This document shows positions 1 through 11,075 of a DNA stretch of 64,000 bases, piece by piece; the stretch's first letter is position 1, and every line of letters starts with the position of its first letter. This DNA is from an uncultured Lachnospiraceae bacterium (GTDB lineage Bacteria > Bacillota > Clostridia > Lachnospirales > Lachnospiraceae). A model generated the notes under the pieces. That model made no database searches, was not told the origin of the DNA, and was given only the letters and a program-made list of their open reading frames with translations. The translations under genes and the position numbers were made by a program. The stretch spans positions 1-64,000 of the forward strand of contig CALWGV010000091.1 of assembly GCA_944380185.1 (NCBI GenBank), read 5' to 3'.

Positions 1-348
1 GCCCAGAGCCAGGGCAGCCGGCAGCCGCCTGCTCCTGCTTCCAAGACCGCAAAACAGGCTCATAAAGGGAAAACCGATAATAAACCCTCCGGTGAAGCCT
101 GCCAGGACCTGAAAGCCTCCTTGAAAACTAGAAAAGACAGGAAGGCCGATAAGCCCTAAAAGGATCCAGATCAGTACGGACCATATGCCGGAAGGCCCCA
201 GGACATAACCGATCAGCGCGATGCCGAAAGTCTGCAAAGTCAGAGGAACGCCTCCGGGCATCGGGATAGAGAGCTGGGAGGTGATGATGGCCACTACGGT
301 AAATAGGGCGGTAAGGGTCAGTTTTTGGGCAGAAAAGCGCTGATGCAT
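1..348 (-). CDS. bioY: Biotin transporter BioY, S component (3' end outside window)
   Basis: The first 116 codons of a membrane protein read from an ATG at 348 and run off the window edge. The start MHQRFSAQKLTLTALFTVV is followed by a helix and the segment GGVPLTLQTFGIALIGYVLG, then LLGLIGLPVF and a glycine-rich GGFTGGFIIGFPF stretch. This order is characteristic of BioY, the substrate-binding membrane subunit of ECF-type biotin uptake systems. A ribosome site (AGGGGGA) lies 6 bases before the start. No clear BirA operator was found upstream. The missing part should hold the remaining membrane helices. The family call is strong; whether it works alone or with a shared EcfAAT module cannot be seen here. 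Confidence 0.88.
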   Translation of the reverse strand, partial: MHQRFSAQKLTLTALFTVVAIITSQLSIPMPGGVPLTLQTFGIALIGYVLGPSGIWSVLIWILLGLIGLPVFSSFQGGFQVLAGFTGGFIIGFPFMSLFCGLGSRSRRLPAALALG

Positions 349-655
349 GATAAAATCCCCCTGGATGTTTTGTTCTGTACGAAAGAATACCATTTTTAAG
401 AGCTTTTGGCAAGCATATGGATTTATTCGTTATGTAAATTGTTTTTGGAAATCGATGCAGACAACATTTATTCGATTGAAGTAAAAAAGAGATAGCGCCG
501 ACAAAGCCGACTAAAAATTTTGACGTATTAAATAAGTTCAAGCTGAATATAAGGCCGGGGCTTATTATAGAGACCTGTGAAAAAAATCTGTCCGATCAAT
601 GAACGAGCCTATGCGTTTCCCGTTTATCTTCTGTAATTTTTATATATTACTTAAG

Positions 656-681
656 ATTATTATACTTTGAATTATAATAAT
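656..681. repeat. AT-rich inverted repeat in the intergenic region upstream of the broken ATPase gene
   Basis: ATTATTATA at 656-664 is repeated inverted as TATAATAAT at 673-681, with an 8-base loop. The TATAATAAT arm could also serve as a -10 element for the downstream remnant. Apart from this repeat, the stretch 349-722 holds only the bioY ribosome site and AT-rich sequence with no supported gene. Confidence 0.4.
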
Positions 682-722
682 AGCAGATAATCCATCAAAG
701 GAATATAAGGCAAAGAGAAATA

Positions 723-1621
723 ATGGAGAGTATGGAGGATACCGTGATGCCGGGTTTTGTAGATCGAGAAGAAGAACGGAGGATGCTGGAGAGGAGGAGC
801 TGATTCCCCTCTACAGCGTTACCGGCGGTGTCCCGAAATACGCGGAGCTATTCGAGGACAGCGGCAATATCTATGAGGCAATTCGGGAAAATATTGTAAA
901 CACTTCCAGCTTCTTGTATGACGAGCCAAATTTCCTGCTGCAGAAGGAAGTATCCGAGGTGGGCAGCTATTTTTCCATTATCCGGACGATTGCCGCGGGA
1001 AATCAAAAGATTTCAAAAATTGCGGGGTCTTTGGAGGTTCCCCAATCCAAGATCACGCAGTATCTGAAAAATCTGATGGATCTGGACATCCTGTACCGCG
1101 ATGTGCCGGTCACGGAGGATTCTCCGGAAAAAAGCAAGAAGGGCATTTATCGGTTGAAAGATAATTTTCTGCTGTTCTGGTTTAAATTTATCTTTCCGAA
1201 TATGGGTTACGTTGAATCGGGGCACAGCGAGCTGGCAATGAAAAAGATAGAGCAGAATTTTATCGATAATCACGTAAGCTTCGTATATGAAGATATCTGC
1301 CGAGAGAAGCTGTGGCAGCTTTGCACGGAAGGCCGCTGGCCGTTTTATGTGCAGAAAATAGGCCGCTGGTGGAATAATACGGATGCGGAAATCGATATAG
1401 TAGCCACGGACGACGAAGGGGGCAATATTATCTTTGGCGAATGCAAGTACTGGAAAGGGCCTGTGGGTCTCAACGTGCTGAAAGAGCTGAGGGAAAAAGC
1501 GCCTTTGGTGGAATGGCACGGGAAAGAGCGCAGGGAGTATTTCGTATTGTTTAGCCTGAATGGCTTTACGCCGGAATTGAAGGCATTGGCGCAGCGGGAA
1601 GAAAATCTGCTGCTGGTGTGA
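723..1621 (+). pseudogene. Archaeal-type AAA ATPase with DUF234 C-terminal domain, internal deletion
   Basis: Two pieces of one gene are visible. An ATG at 723 starts MESMEDTVMPGFVDREEERR, which matches the extreme N-terminus of this family (FxxRExE), but it stops at 801-803. From about 797 another frame continues as EELIPLYSVTGGVPKYAELF and runs to 1621. It holds the winged-helix segment (QSKITQYLKNLMDLDIL) and the C-terminal DUF234 nuclease-like part (EIDIVATDDEGG, IIFGECKYWKG). Between them the whole P-loop ATPase core is missing and the join is out of frame. The longest open piece, from a TTG at 914, would lack any ATPase. Such proteins are usually about 450-480 residues. I read this as a decayed gene left by an internal deletion of several hundred bases. 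Confidence 0.8.
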
Positions 1622-1659
1622 GATCGGATACGCGATACCGCTTGCTGAATGTATCGCGC

Positions 1660-1694
1660 AAAAAGGAGCGACGCCTTGCATGGTATCGCTCCTT
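1660..1694 (-). terminator. Intrinsic terminator of the SDR/GH1/PTS operon
   Basis: AAGGAGCGA at 1663-1671 pairs with TCGCTCCTT at 1686-1694, a 9-bp stem. Read on the minus strand it is followed by a T-run. A second perfect 8-bp hairpin (CGCGATAC 1631-1638 with GTATCGCG 1651-1658) lies next to it, downstream on the minus strand. Confidence 0.7.
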
Positions 1695-1731
1695 ATGCTT
1701 GGGAAAATGCAGGAAACCTATACGGAGGATT

Positions 1732-2475
1732 TTATGCCTGATAGCCGTCGACGCCCTTGAACTGGGTATAGCCGTCGTCGGCCATGACGGTGCTGCCGTT
1801 GATGGCAGAAGCCTCCGGCAGGGTCAGCAGCCAGATGGCCCCGGCAATTTCAGCGGGTTCAATAATGCGGCCTTTCATATGCAGGCTCGCGCCGATCTGC
1901 TCTACGGCGGGGTCGATCATGCCGGTGCGCACCCATCCCGGCGCAACGGAGGCCACCCGTACCCCAAAGGGGGAAATCTCACGGGCCATGGCTGCCGTCA
2001 GCATTTTCACGCCGCCCTTGCTGGCGTGATAGCCGATCGATTCGGTGTTGGCCATAAAGCCGCAGATGGAGCCCACATTGATGATCACGCCGCTTCGTCT
2101 GGCCGCCATGGAGCGGGCGGCGTAATGGCTCAGATAAATGGTTCCCAACAGATTGATGGCAATGGTATTTTCCACATCATCGAGATCGATTTCCGTGAAG
2201 GGAGCCCGCTTGCCTACCACGCCTGCCACATTGACCAGGACGTCGATGCGTCCATATTGCTGCAGGACGGTTTCCACAACGCGGGCGCAGTCCTCGCGGC
2301 TGGAAACGTCGCAGGGCAGATAATCTGCCGGGCCGCATTTCCGCAGGCTGGCCAGGGCTTCGGGCCGGGGCGTGCGTCCCAGTACAACGACGGTATCGCC
2401 CTCGTCTAAGAATTTCTCGGCGGTGGCCAGCCCGATGCCGCAGGTTCCTCCGGATATCAGAACGATTTTTTCCAT
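1732..2475 (-). CDS. SDR family oxidoreductase
   Basis: A 247-residue classical short-chain dehydrogenase. The N-terminus has the dinucleotide-binding loop SGGTCGIGLATAEKF, followed by VVVLGR after the second beta strand, the NVAGV (NAG-like) motif, the catalytic serine in NVGSICGF and the YHASKGG catalytic Tyr/Lys pair. The C-terminal VAPGWVRTGM matches the PG motif of the family. It is the last gene of the beta-glucoside operon, one base from the GH1 gene, so it may act on an aglycone or on the sugar released there. The substrate cannot be told from sequence; 3-oxoacyl-ACP reductase and gluconate or glucose dehydrogenase names are equally possible. Confidence 0.85.
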   Translation of the reverse strand: MEKIVLISGGTCGIGLATAEKFLDEGDTVVVLGRTPRPEALASLRKCGPADYLPCDVSSREDCARVVETVLQQYGRIDVLVNVAGVVGKRAPFTEIDLDDVENTIAINLLGTIYLSHYAARSMAARRSGVIINVGSICGFMANTESIGYHASKGGVKMLTAAMAREISPFGVRVASVAPGWVRTGMIDPAVEQIGASLHMKGRIIEPAEIAGAIWLLTLPEASAINGSTVMADDGYTQFKGVDGYQA

Positions 2476-2476
2476 T

Positions 2477-5433
<2,957 letters not shown>

Positions 5434-5447
5434 TTATCAGAAATGCA

Positions 5448-5515
5448 CAAAACGGCGTTTTGCCTTTAGGCTGTTTTAATGCAGTTTCAGCCAAAAATCG
5501 CAAAACGCCGTTTCG
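5448..5515. promoter_or_regulatory. Paired palindromic operators upstream of the EIIBC operon
   Basis: CAAAACGGCGTTTTG (5448-5462) and CAAAACGCCGTTTCG (5501-5515) are near-identical 15-bp palindromes with centres 53 bp apart, about five helical turns. They sit between the RpiR-type gene and the PTS operon. They are probably the binding sites of that regulator, with spacing suited to cooperative binding or looping. They also form a long inverted pair with each other, so an attenuator hairpin is an alternative reading. Confidence 0.6.
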
Positions 5516-5539
5516 TTTTTTATCTTTCTTTGTTATGTA

Positions 5540-6469
5540 TCATTCTTCGCTATTTTCTGGTTTGCGAAGCGGAAATGCCCGGTCGTCCTCCATGGTTTCC
5601 TGTACGGTGGAGATGCGCTGCAGCTCGATGGCGCGGGAGGAGTTGATCTTGTAGGCGAGGTTTCGTTCGTAATCCAATGCGAAGTAGCATCCGTACAGCG
5701 CGTTGAGCAGCAGGGCGATGGATTCTTCGGTCGCAAAGGTGGCAATCTTTGAATAGAGTTTTTCGCGGCTGGAGATGGTCAAAGTGCAGCTTGCCCGGCT
5801 GCGCAGCAGGTTGTCGCCTGCGCTGGTCACGGCGATGATGGGTACGCCGTTTTCTTTTAACGTATTCAGATAGCGCATGGGAGCCCTCTGCTCATTGTTG
5901 CCGGAGTAGGAGATGGCAATGGCGCAGTCCTCAGGAGTCAGGGACTGAGCGAGGAAGAACTGCTCCGCCTGGCTGACCAGCTGGACATGGACGCCGATCT
6001 GCAGCATTTTACGCTGAAACAGCTCGGCTAACAGACTGTTGGGCGAAATGCAGAGCAGGGCGATGTGCCGGGCGCGGGCCAGCATCCGGGCCGCCCGCTC
6101 CAGCTCGGCGGAATCCAGCAGCTCGAGGGTGTCCAGTATGCTCTCGACCATCACATGACCGATCTTGTCGGCGATGGCTCTGGGCGTCTCCCCTTTGTCA
6201 AAGGGGACATTGGGGCTGACATGGGAGAAATGATCGGCGTAATAGCGGCACTCTGCGCTGTATTTTTTGATCAGTTCATTCCAGCCGGAATATCCCATCC
6301 GCTTGGCGATCCGCACCAGCGTCGGCCGGGATGTATAGGTCGCATCGGCGATCTGCTGCATGGTATAGCGGTCGATATCCGCCTTATGCTCCAACAGAAA
6401 CCGGCTGACCGAACCGCGGGCATCTTTGCATTTCACGCTCATTTCTTCCAGCGCCTGCGCAATCAACAT
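5540..6469 (-). CDS. RpiR/MurR family transcriptional regulator (HTH + SIS)
   Basis: A 309-residue regulator. The N-terminal RpiR helix-turn-helix is seen around YTMQQIADATYTSRPTLVRI. The SIS sugar-phosphate-binding domain follows from about residue 115 (ARMLARARHIALLCISPNS) and has the AISYSGNNEQ loop. It lies upstream of and in the same direction as the EIIBC-GH1-SDR operon and probably controls it in response to a sugar phosphate. An ATG start at 6469 was preferred over the TTG two codons earlier; both are within reach of the GGGGGG stretch in front. Confidence 0.88.
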   Translation of the reverse strand: MLIAQALEEMSVKCKDARGSVSRFLLEHKADIDRYTMQQIADATYTSRPTLVRIAKRMGYSGWNELIKKYSAECRYYADHFSHVSPNVPFDKGETPRAIADKIGHVMVESILDTLELLDSAELERAARMLARARHIALLCISPNSLLAELFQRKMLQIGVHVQLVSQAEQFFLAQSLTPEDCAIAISYSGNNEQRAPMRYLNTLKENGVPIIAVTSAGDNLLRSRASCTLTISSREKLYSKIATFATEESIALLLNALYGCYFALDYERNLAYKINSSRAIELQRISTVQETMEDDRAFPLRKPENSEE

Positions 6470-6505
6470 AAGCAATTTCCCCCCTTGATGTGAGTGCTTC
6501 CTCTT

Positions 6506-6552
6506 GTTTCAGAAACTGTCTCTATTATACAATGCACAGCGAGATGAAGCAA
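6506..6552 (-). promoter_or_regulatory. Promoter of the RpiR-type gene with a palindrome at the start site
   Basis: On the minus strand TTGCTT (-35, 6547-6552) and TATAAT (-10, 6524-6529) are separated by 17 bp. Just downstream lies GTTTC-A-GAAAC (6506-6516), a perfect 5-bp inverted repeat that could be an operator, although it differs from the CAAAACG(G/C)CGTTTTG sites. Confidence 0.55.
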
Positions 6553-6632
6553 AGCAGAATTCAGATGATTGCGGATCAGATACGCATCTGCCGAAAGTCT
6601 TGACAATCTCCGAAGCAAGCTGAAGAAATCAC

Positions 6633-9455
6633 CTACAGCGTGATCAAATAGCTCCGCATTTGATTGGGCAGCAGGGTATATGAGTTTCTGCCTTCCCCTA
6701 TATTGCCGCTGTACAAAGCCTGAGCTGATGCGGCAGGCTGTTCCAGAAGATCGGCCTCGGTCGTGGTGATCTGTCCTTTTCCGGAACCGGATGGCGAGGC
6801 CAGAGAGATTGGCTGGGGCTGACCGGAGGCATTGTAGAGGCGGATCAGAAAAGCGTCGCTCTCCTCAGCCTTTTTGACGGCGGACACCTCAGCCTCTCCT
6901 TCGAGCTGAAATAGGCTCAGGCGCACTGGCGTGCGTACCTCCTGCCTGTTCAGGGCGAATTCCGGACGCTCAGCCTGATGCCAGCAGATCACAGGCCAGT
7001 GGTAGAGCTGGGAGGCTGCTGCGCAGCTGCCGAAGGGAGACTGGGCCGTGCGGCTTTTTGCTTCTGCGGGTACGAACAGAGCCAAGGCAAATTCCTGATG
7101 GAGCACTCTGTGCATCTGCGCATCGGGTGTAGGCAGGGCTATGCCGGAGAGCCGTCCAGGACGGCGGATCAGATCGTCCTCTCCGCACATTCCCGTGCAG
7201 CTCAGGACAGTAAAGGCGATGGTGTCCTGTCTGGGACCAATGATTTCGTATTCGCGTCCGCCGCCGGTGATCAGGCCAAAGCCCTGCTCATTGTTTTGGA
7301 GATAGACGTAATCGATCATCGGATAGATGCCGTCCGGTCTCTCCTCCCATTTCTCCTGCGCCCATATATCCAGGCAGGGATCTTTCACCGGGCGGGCAAT
7401 TTCACCGAAGGCCTGGGAGGCGTGGGAACAGTCCGCGGAAATTCCGGTGGGAAAGAGCAGGCGCAGCCGATGGCTGTCGGCTTCGTTCTGCACGTTTACG
7501 GCGAAACGAATCAGGCCATCGCCGTAAAGCGACAGGGTGCAGTCCAGAAGAAGGGGGACGGTATCGTCGGCGCCGGATTTCAGGTTTCGGTATACCGGCA
7601 TGGAAAGTCGGTAATGTATGCGTGAGACGAAAGGGCCCTCCTCCGCGCGCTGGGAGACGAGCTCTGTCTGTGTGAGTACATGGTCTGTTTGGGGCGGAGA
7701 GTAGTCATATTCGTCGCCTGCATTGCCGCTGTCTTCCCACTGAGCCAGGTGCTTATACAGCTTTCCTGTGCCTTTGTCGAGCACGTCCAGAGAGCCGTCA
7801 TGGCAAAGTCTGACCTGATAAAAGGGATCTTCAATCTGTGCGTCCTGCTGTCGGTCCTGAATACAGGAGCTGGAAGCGCCGCTTTGTCTGTTTGCGTTAT
7901 TGCCGGTGAAATCCAGATACAGGGTGTCATAGCCAAAGGCCGGGAGACCGCGCTTCAGCGCGATGGTATAGCGGGTGTAGGGAATGAGATTTCCATCGGC
8001 ATCCCGCCGCTTCAGCTCGCGGTGTACAAGAGAAGCGTCCACCGGAGCTCTGTCCAGAATCTGATAGGGAACAGATTCTCCCGAGGCATCCCGCAAAATA
8101 AAAGAAGAATGGTGGGTAGTAACCTGGGCGGTGACGGTCGTCAGGCGCTCCCTGGGGAGGGTATTAAAAAGCAGAAGTTTTTCCTCTCCGGAGTCCTTCA
8201 TTCTCCCGACCAGAGCAGCCTGGGCAGAGGAGGCTGACCGGTTATCCGAAACGGACGGAGCGGAGGAGGCAAAATTATTGTCCGGCGGGCAGAGTTTTCG
8301 AATCGCATCAGGCGTCTCCTGATGATCTGCGATAAAGCGCATGGCGTATTTGGCCAGCATTTCGGCCCGCAGCTGCACATCCTCATAGCGGGCGCCGATG
8401 GCCCGGTGGACCTGGTCGCTGCAGCAGCAGCCCATGGAGTCGTGGGCATGGTTTTTTAAAAGCTCCTTCCACAGCTTTTCATACAGACCAGCCGGATAAG
8501 GCAGCCCCAGGCTCCAGGCCATGGCGCTCAAAGGCTCGGCCACGTGGGTGATATATTGTTCCAGATAGGTGTTTTTTCCCTTTAAATCCAGGCGGGTAGA
8601 ATAGATGCTGCGGTGAACGCGGGCGGAGCTGCCGTCCAGAAATTCTCCCCGTATTGTCTTCAGCCCGCCGCGGCTTTCCTGGAGGCGGCAGGCATTTTCG
8701 TAACTGTCCAAAACAAAATCCCAGTCCGGGTACCATTGCTTGAGAAGGGAGATGACCTGGTCGATATCCTTCTGCACCGGCATCTGATCAAAACCGTTGG
8801 GGAGGACGAAATCTGTGCAGCCGGGAGAAGCGCACCGCTTCAGGGCGGCGAGAGTCATGTCCATCCGCTTTTTGAGACTGGCATCGGCAGGCAGAAAACG
8901 GCCCAGGGCATAGCACAGGGGAAGCTGCTGTACGGTGACATGGCTACCGTCATCGCTTTCCCAGATAAACTCACTTCCCGTATCGTGACGGCGGCTTAGA
9001 CCCCGCCAGAAAACACTGTAGGGAATCCCGGCCTGGCGCAGGATCATCGGCATCTGAGCACACTGGCCAAAGGAGTCGGGCAGGTACCCCACTGTCATGC
9101 GCAAATCCGAAGAGTCCCCGAAGGCACGGCAGTCACGGTAGCCCCAGTACAGATTGCGGGCGATGGATTCTCCGCTCACTGCCATTTCGTCCGTCTGGGT
9201 GTACCAGGGACCGATGAGGAGACGATGGGCTCGGATAAGGTCGGTGATTCTCCCACGGTCCTCCGGGGCAGCTTCCAGATAGTCTTCCAGCAGTACGGTC
9301 TGGCCGTCCAGGACATAATAGGGATAGTCGGGATGTCCCTCCATGAAAGCAAGCAGATCTTTCATATGTTGAAACAGTAAAACCTGGGATTCCTGGCTGG
9401 TAAAATACCATTCCCGATCCCAGTGCGTGTGCGGTATGATGTGCAGTGTGTTCAA
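6633..9455 (-). CDS. Glycoside hydrolase family 38 alpha-mannosidase
   Basis: A 940-residue enzyme with the GH38 signature at its N-terminus (HIIPHTHWDREWYFT), where the His and Asp bind the catalytic zinc. The nucleophile Asp is in GYLPDSFGQCAQMP, and another zinc ligand lies in KNHAHDSMG. The C-terminal half is the beta-rich glycosyl hydrolase 38C region. No signal peptide is present, so it acts in the cytoplasm, as does MngB, which cleaves 6-phospho-mannosylglycerate after PTS uptake. The start is TTG at 9455 with GGAGG eight bases before it. It sits downstream of the GH4/alpha-glucoside PTS genes but is separated from GH4 by a terminator, so it may have its own promoter. The substrate is not certain. 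Confidence 0.92.
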   Translation of the reverse strand: MNTLHIIPHTHWDREWYFTSQESQVLLFQHMKDLLAFMEGHPDYPYYVLDGQTVLLEDYLEAAPEDRGRITDLIRAHRLLIGPWYTQTDEMAVSGESIARNLYWGYRDCRAFGDSSDLRMTVGYLPDSFGQCAQMPMILRQAGIPYSVFWRGLSRRHDTGSEFIWESDDGSHVTVQQLPLCYALGRFLPADASLKKRMDMTLAALKRCASPGCTDFVLPNGFDQMPVQKDIDQVISLLKQWYPDWDFVLDSYENACRLQESRGGLKTIRGEFLDGSSARVHRSIYSTRLDLKGKNTYLEQYITHVAEPLSAMAWSLGLPYPAGLYEKLWKELLKNHAHDSMGCCCSDQVHRAIGARYEDVQLRAEMLAKYAMRFIADHQETPDAIRKLCPPDNNFASSAPSVSDNRSASSAQAALVGRMKDSGEEKLLLFNTLPRERLTTVTAQVTTHHSSFILRDASGESVPYQILDRAPVDASLVHRELKRRDADGNLIPYTRYTIALKRGLPAFGYDTLYLDFTGNNANRQSGASSSCIQDRQQDAQIEDPFYQVRLCHDGSLDVLDKGTGKLYKHLAQWEDSGNAGDEYDYSPPQTDHVLTQTELVSQRAEEGPFVSRIHYRLSMPVYRNLKSGADDTVPLLLDCTLSLYGDGLIRFAVNVQNEADSHRLRLLFPTGISADCSHASQAFGEIARPVKDPCLDIWAQEKWEERPDGIYPMIDYVYLQNNEQGFGLITGGGREYEIIGPRQDTIAFTVLSCTGMCGEDDLIRRPGRLSGIALPTPDAQMHRVLHQEFALALFVPAEAKSRTAQSPFGSCAAASQLYHWPVICWHQAERPEFALNRQEVRTPVRLSLFQLEGEAEVSAVKKAEESDAFLIRLYNASGQPQPISLASPSGSGKGQITTTEADLLEQPAASAQALYSGNIGEGRNSYTLLPNQMRSYLITL

Positions 9456-9531
9456 ATCTCTTTCCTCCGTGTCCGTTTATTGCCGTTGACTTTTGCCGCG
9501 GTGCTGTTTTAACAAAGATGCACTGTTTGAC

Positions 9532-9576
9532 AAAAGGCTGCGTACCTCCCCTCAGAGGGCGGCGCGCAGCCTTTTT
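9532..9576 (-). terminator. Intrinsic terminator between GH4 and GH38 genes
   Basis: GGCTGCG (9536-9542) pairs with CGCAGCC (9565-9571), with T-runs on both strands, so it can work in either direction. On the minus strand it ends the EIICB-GH4 transcript before the GH38 gene. Confidence 0.75.
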
Positions 9577-9619
9577 GGTCAGTCCTGTGTCAGGAGAACC
9601 TTGTCGTTTGATTTATTAT

Positions 9620-10990
9620 TTATTTCAGCTCGGGCCAGTAATCCTTGTTGGCGACGATCATATCGTCCAGGATTTCCTTGGCAACCTTCATGCTGGGAAC
9701 GGTCTTGTTCAGCGTAAAGGCCTTCAGAACCTTCTCATAGGAACCCTCGATGCAGCCCTCCACCAGGAGCTTCTCGCAGTTGAGCTGCTGCATGATCATG
9801 CCCTGCTGGAACAGAGGAATATTGTCCTGGGCAATGACCTCCGGTCCATTCTTGCCGATGTAGGCGGGAACCTCTACCATGGCGTCGTAGGGCAGATTCG
9901 GAATAGCGCCGCGGTTCTCGGTGATGACCAGGAAACGAGCTTTGGTGTCGTTCATCAGAGCTACGGCCAGATCGGAAATCCAGTCGCCGTGGCTGCCTGC
10001 GTAGAAGACGGATTCATCGATTTCGCCGGTGGCCAAGTAGCGGTCGATACCGTCGAAGAGGTTCTTCTCGCGGGTCTCCATCACCTCATTGGCGCGGGTG
10101 TGGTTGGGATCGGAGTGCTCCACAAACTCCTTGCACTGCAGATAGTAGTTCAGGTAGGTGTTGGGCAGAGTCTCAGGGAAATTCTTCATGATCTCATACT
10201 CGCCCTTCCACACATAGTACCAGCTGCCCTTGGTGTGGCGGTTCTGCTCGGTATTGGTGTTATTGTTGGACATCAGAGCCTTTTTGTCCTTCAGATAAGC
10301 ATCGGGAAGGAGAATCTCATGCTCCATGATATAGTCGCGCAGCTTCGGAAGGATTTCCTCGCCCTTGTACTGAATGGAAGTGAACCAGCCGAAGTGATTC
10401 AGTCCATAGTAATCGTAGACGATATTCTCCTTGTCCTTGATGCCCATAGCGGCGGCTACCACATCGATAATGGCGATAGGCATGTCGCAGATATTGATAA
10501 TGCGGGCGCCGGGACGAAGCTTTCTGCAGGCTTCGGAAACAACGGAAGCCGGATTGGAGTAGTTTAAGATCCAGTGATCGGGCTTGGCGTACTTAGCGGC
10601 ATCGTCGATGACTTTGATCATCGGGAAAATGGTGCGCATGCCATATGCCAGACCGCCGCAGCCGCAGGTCTCCTGACCTACACAGCCGTGACGCAGCGGG
10701 ATCTTCTCATCCTGCTCGCGCATGGCGTATTTGCCTACCCGCATCTGAGCGAACACGAAGCTGGCATCCTTGTAGGCTTCCTCGACGTCGTAGGTGACCG
10801 TCAGCTTGATGTCAGTCTTCAGATCATTCTCCAGGATCCACTTGACCAGGACGCCTACCTTGTCCTGGCGCTCCTTGTCGATGTCAAACAGACGGATCTC
10901 GGTAAGCCCCAGCTCCTCGCGGCGCAGAGCCACGGATTTGACAATGCCGGGGGTAAAAGTGCTTCCGCCGCCAACAATCGTAATAATCAT
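9620..10990 (-). CDS. 6-phospho-alpha-glucosidase, GH4 (maltose-6'-phosphate glucosidase type)
   Basis: A 456-residue NAD- and Mn-dependent GH4 enzyme. The Rossmann loop IVGGGSTFTPG starts at residue 4. The metal/active-site motif reads CDMP (in INICDMPIAI), and GLNHFGW supplies the metal-binding histidine. In the GH4 family CDMP marks 6-phospho-alpha-glucosidases (GlvA, MalH), whereas 6-phospho-beta-glucosidases have CNVP, so the alpha specificity is well supported. It lies 85 bp after the alpha-glucoside EIICB gene, whose phosphorylated product it should hydrolyse to glucose and glucose-6-phosphate. A strong hairpin lies in the gap between the two genes. Confidence 0.93.
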   Translation of the reverse strand: MIITIVGGGSTFTPGIVKSVALRREELGLTEIRLFDIDKERQDKVGVLVKWILENDLKTDIKLTVTYDVEEAYKDASFVFAQMRVGKYAMREQDEKIPLRHGCVGQETCGCGGLAYGMRTIFPMIKVIDDAAKYAKPDHWILNYSNPASVVSEACRKLRPGARIINICDMPIAIIDVVAAAMGIKDKENIVYDYYGLNHFGWFTSIQYKGEEILPKLRDYIMEHEILLPDAYLKDKKALMSNNNTNTEQNRHTKGSWYYVWKGEYEIMKNFPETLPNTYLNYYLQCKEFVEHSDPNHTRANEVMETREKNLFDGIDRYLATGEIDESVFYAGSHGDWISDLAVALMNDTKARFLVITENRGAIPNLPYDAMVEVPAYIGKNGPEVIAQDNIPLFQQGMIMQQLNCEKLLVEGCIEGSYEKVLKAFTLNKTVPSMKVAKEILDDMIVANKDYWPELK

Positions 10991-11025
10991 GTTAATTCCT
11001 CCTATTATAAATTACAGCGTAGGCT

Positions 11026-11048
11026 GCGGGCGGCGAGCCGCCGCCCGC
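11026..11048 (-). repeat. GC-rich hairpin between EIICB and GH4 genes
   Basis: GCGGGCGGC (11026-11034) and GCCGCCCGC (11040-11048) form a 9-bp all-GC stem with a 5-base loop. No T-run follows on the minus strand, so it is more likely a processing or stability element that sets relative expression of the two genes than a terminator. Confidence 0.55.
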
Positions 11049-11075
11049 AATCCTTGGTGAAAAGGAAACGCAAGT

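Noticed and set aside
128..541. 137-codon minus-strand frame overlapping bioY
   Set aside because: The bioY frame has the conserved sequence and ribosome site; this one is out of frame with it.
1618..2409. 263-codon plus-strand frame opposite the SDR gene
   Set aside because: No ribosome site or family; the SDR catalytic motifs are on the minus strand.
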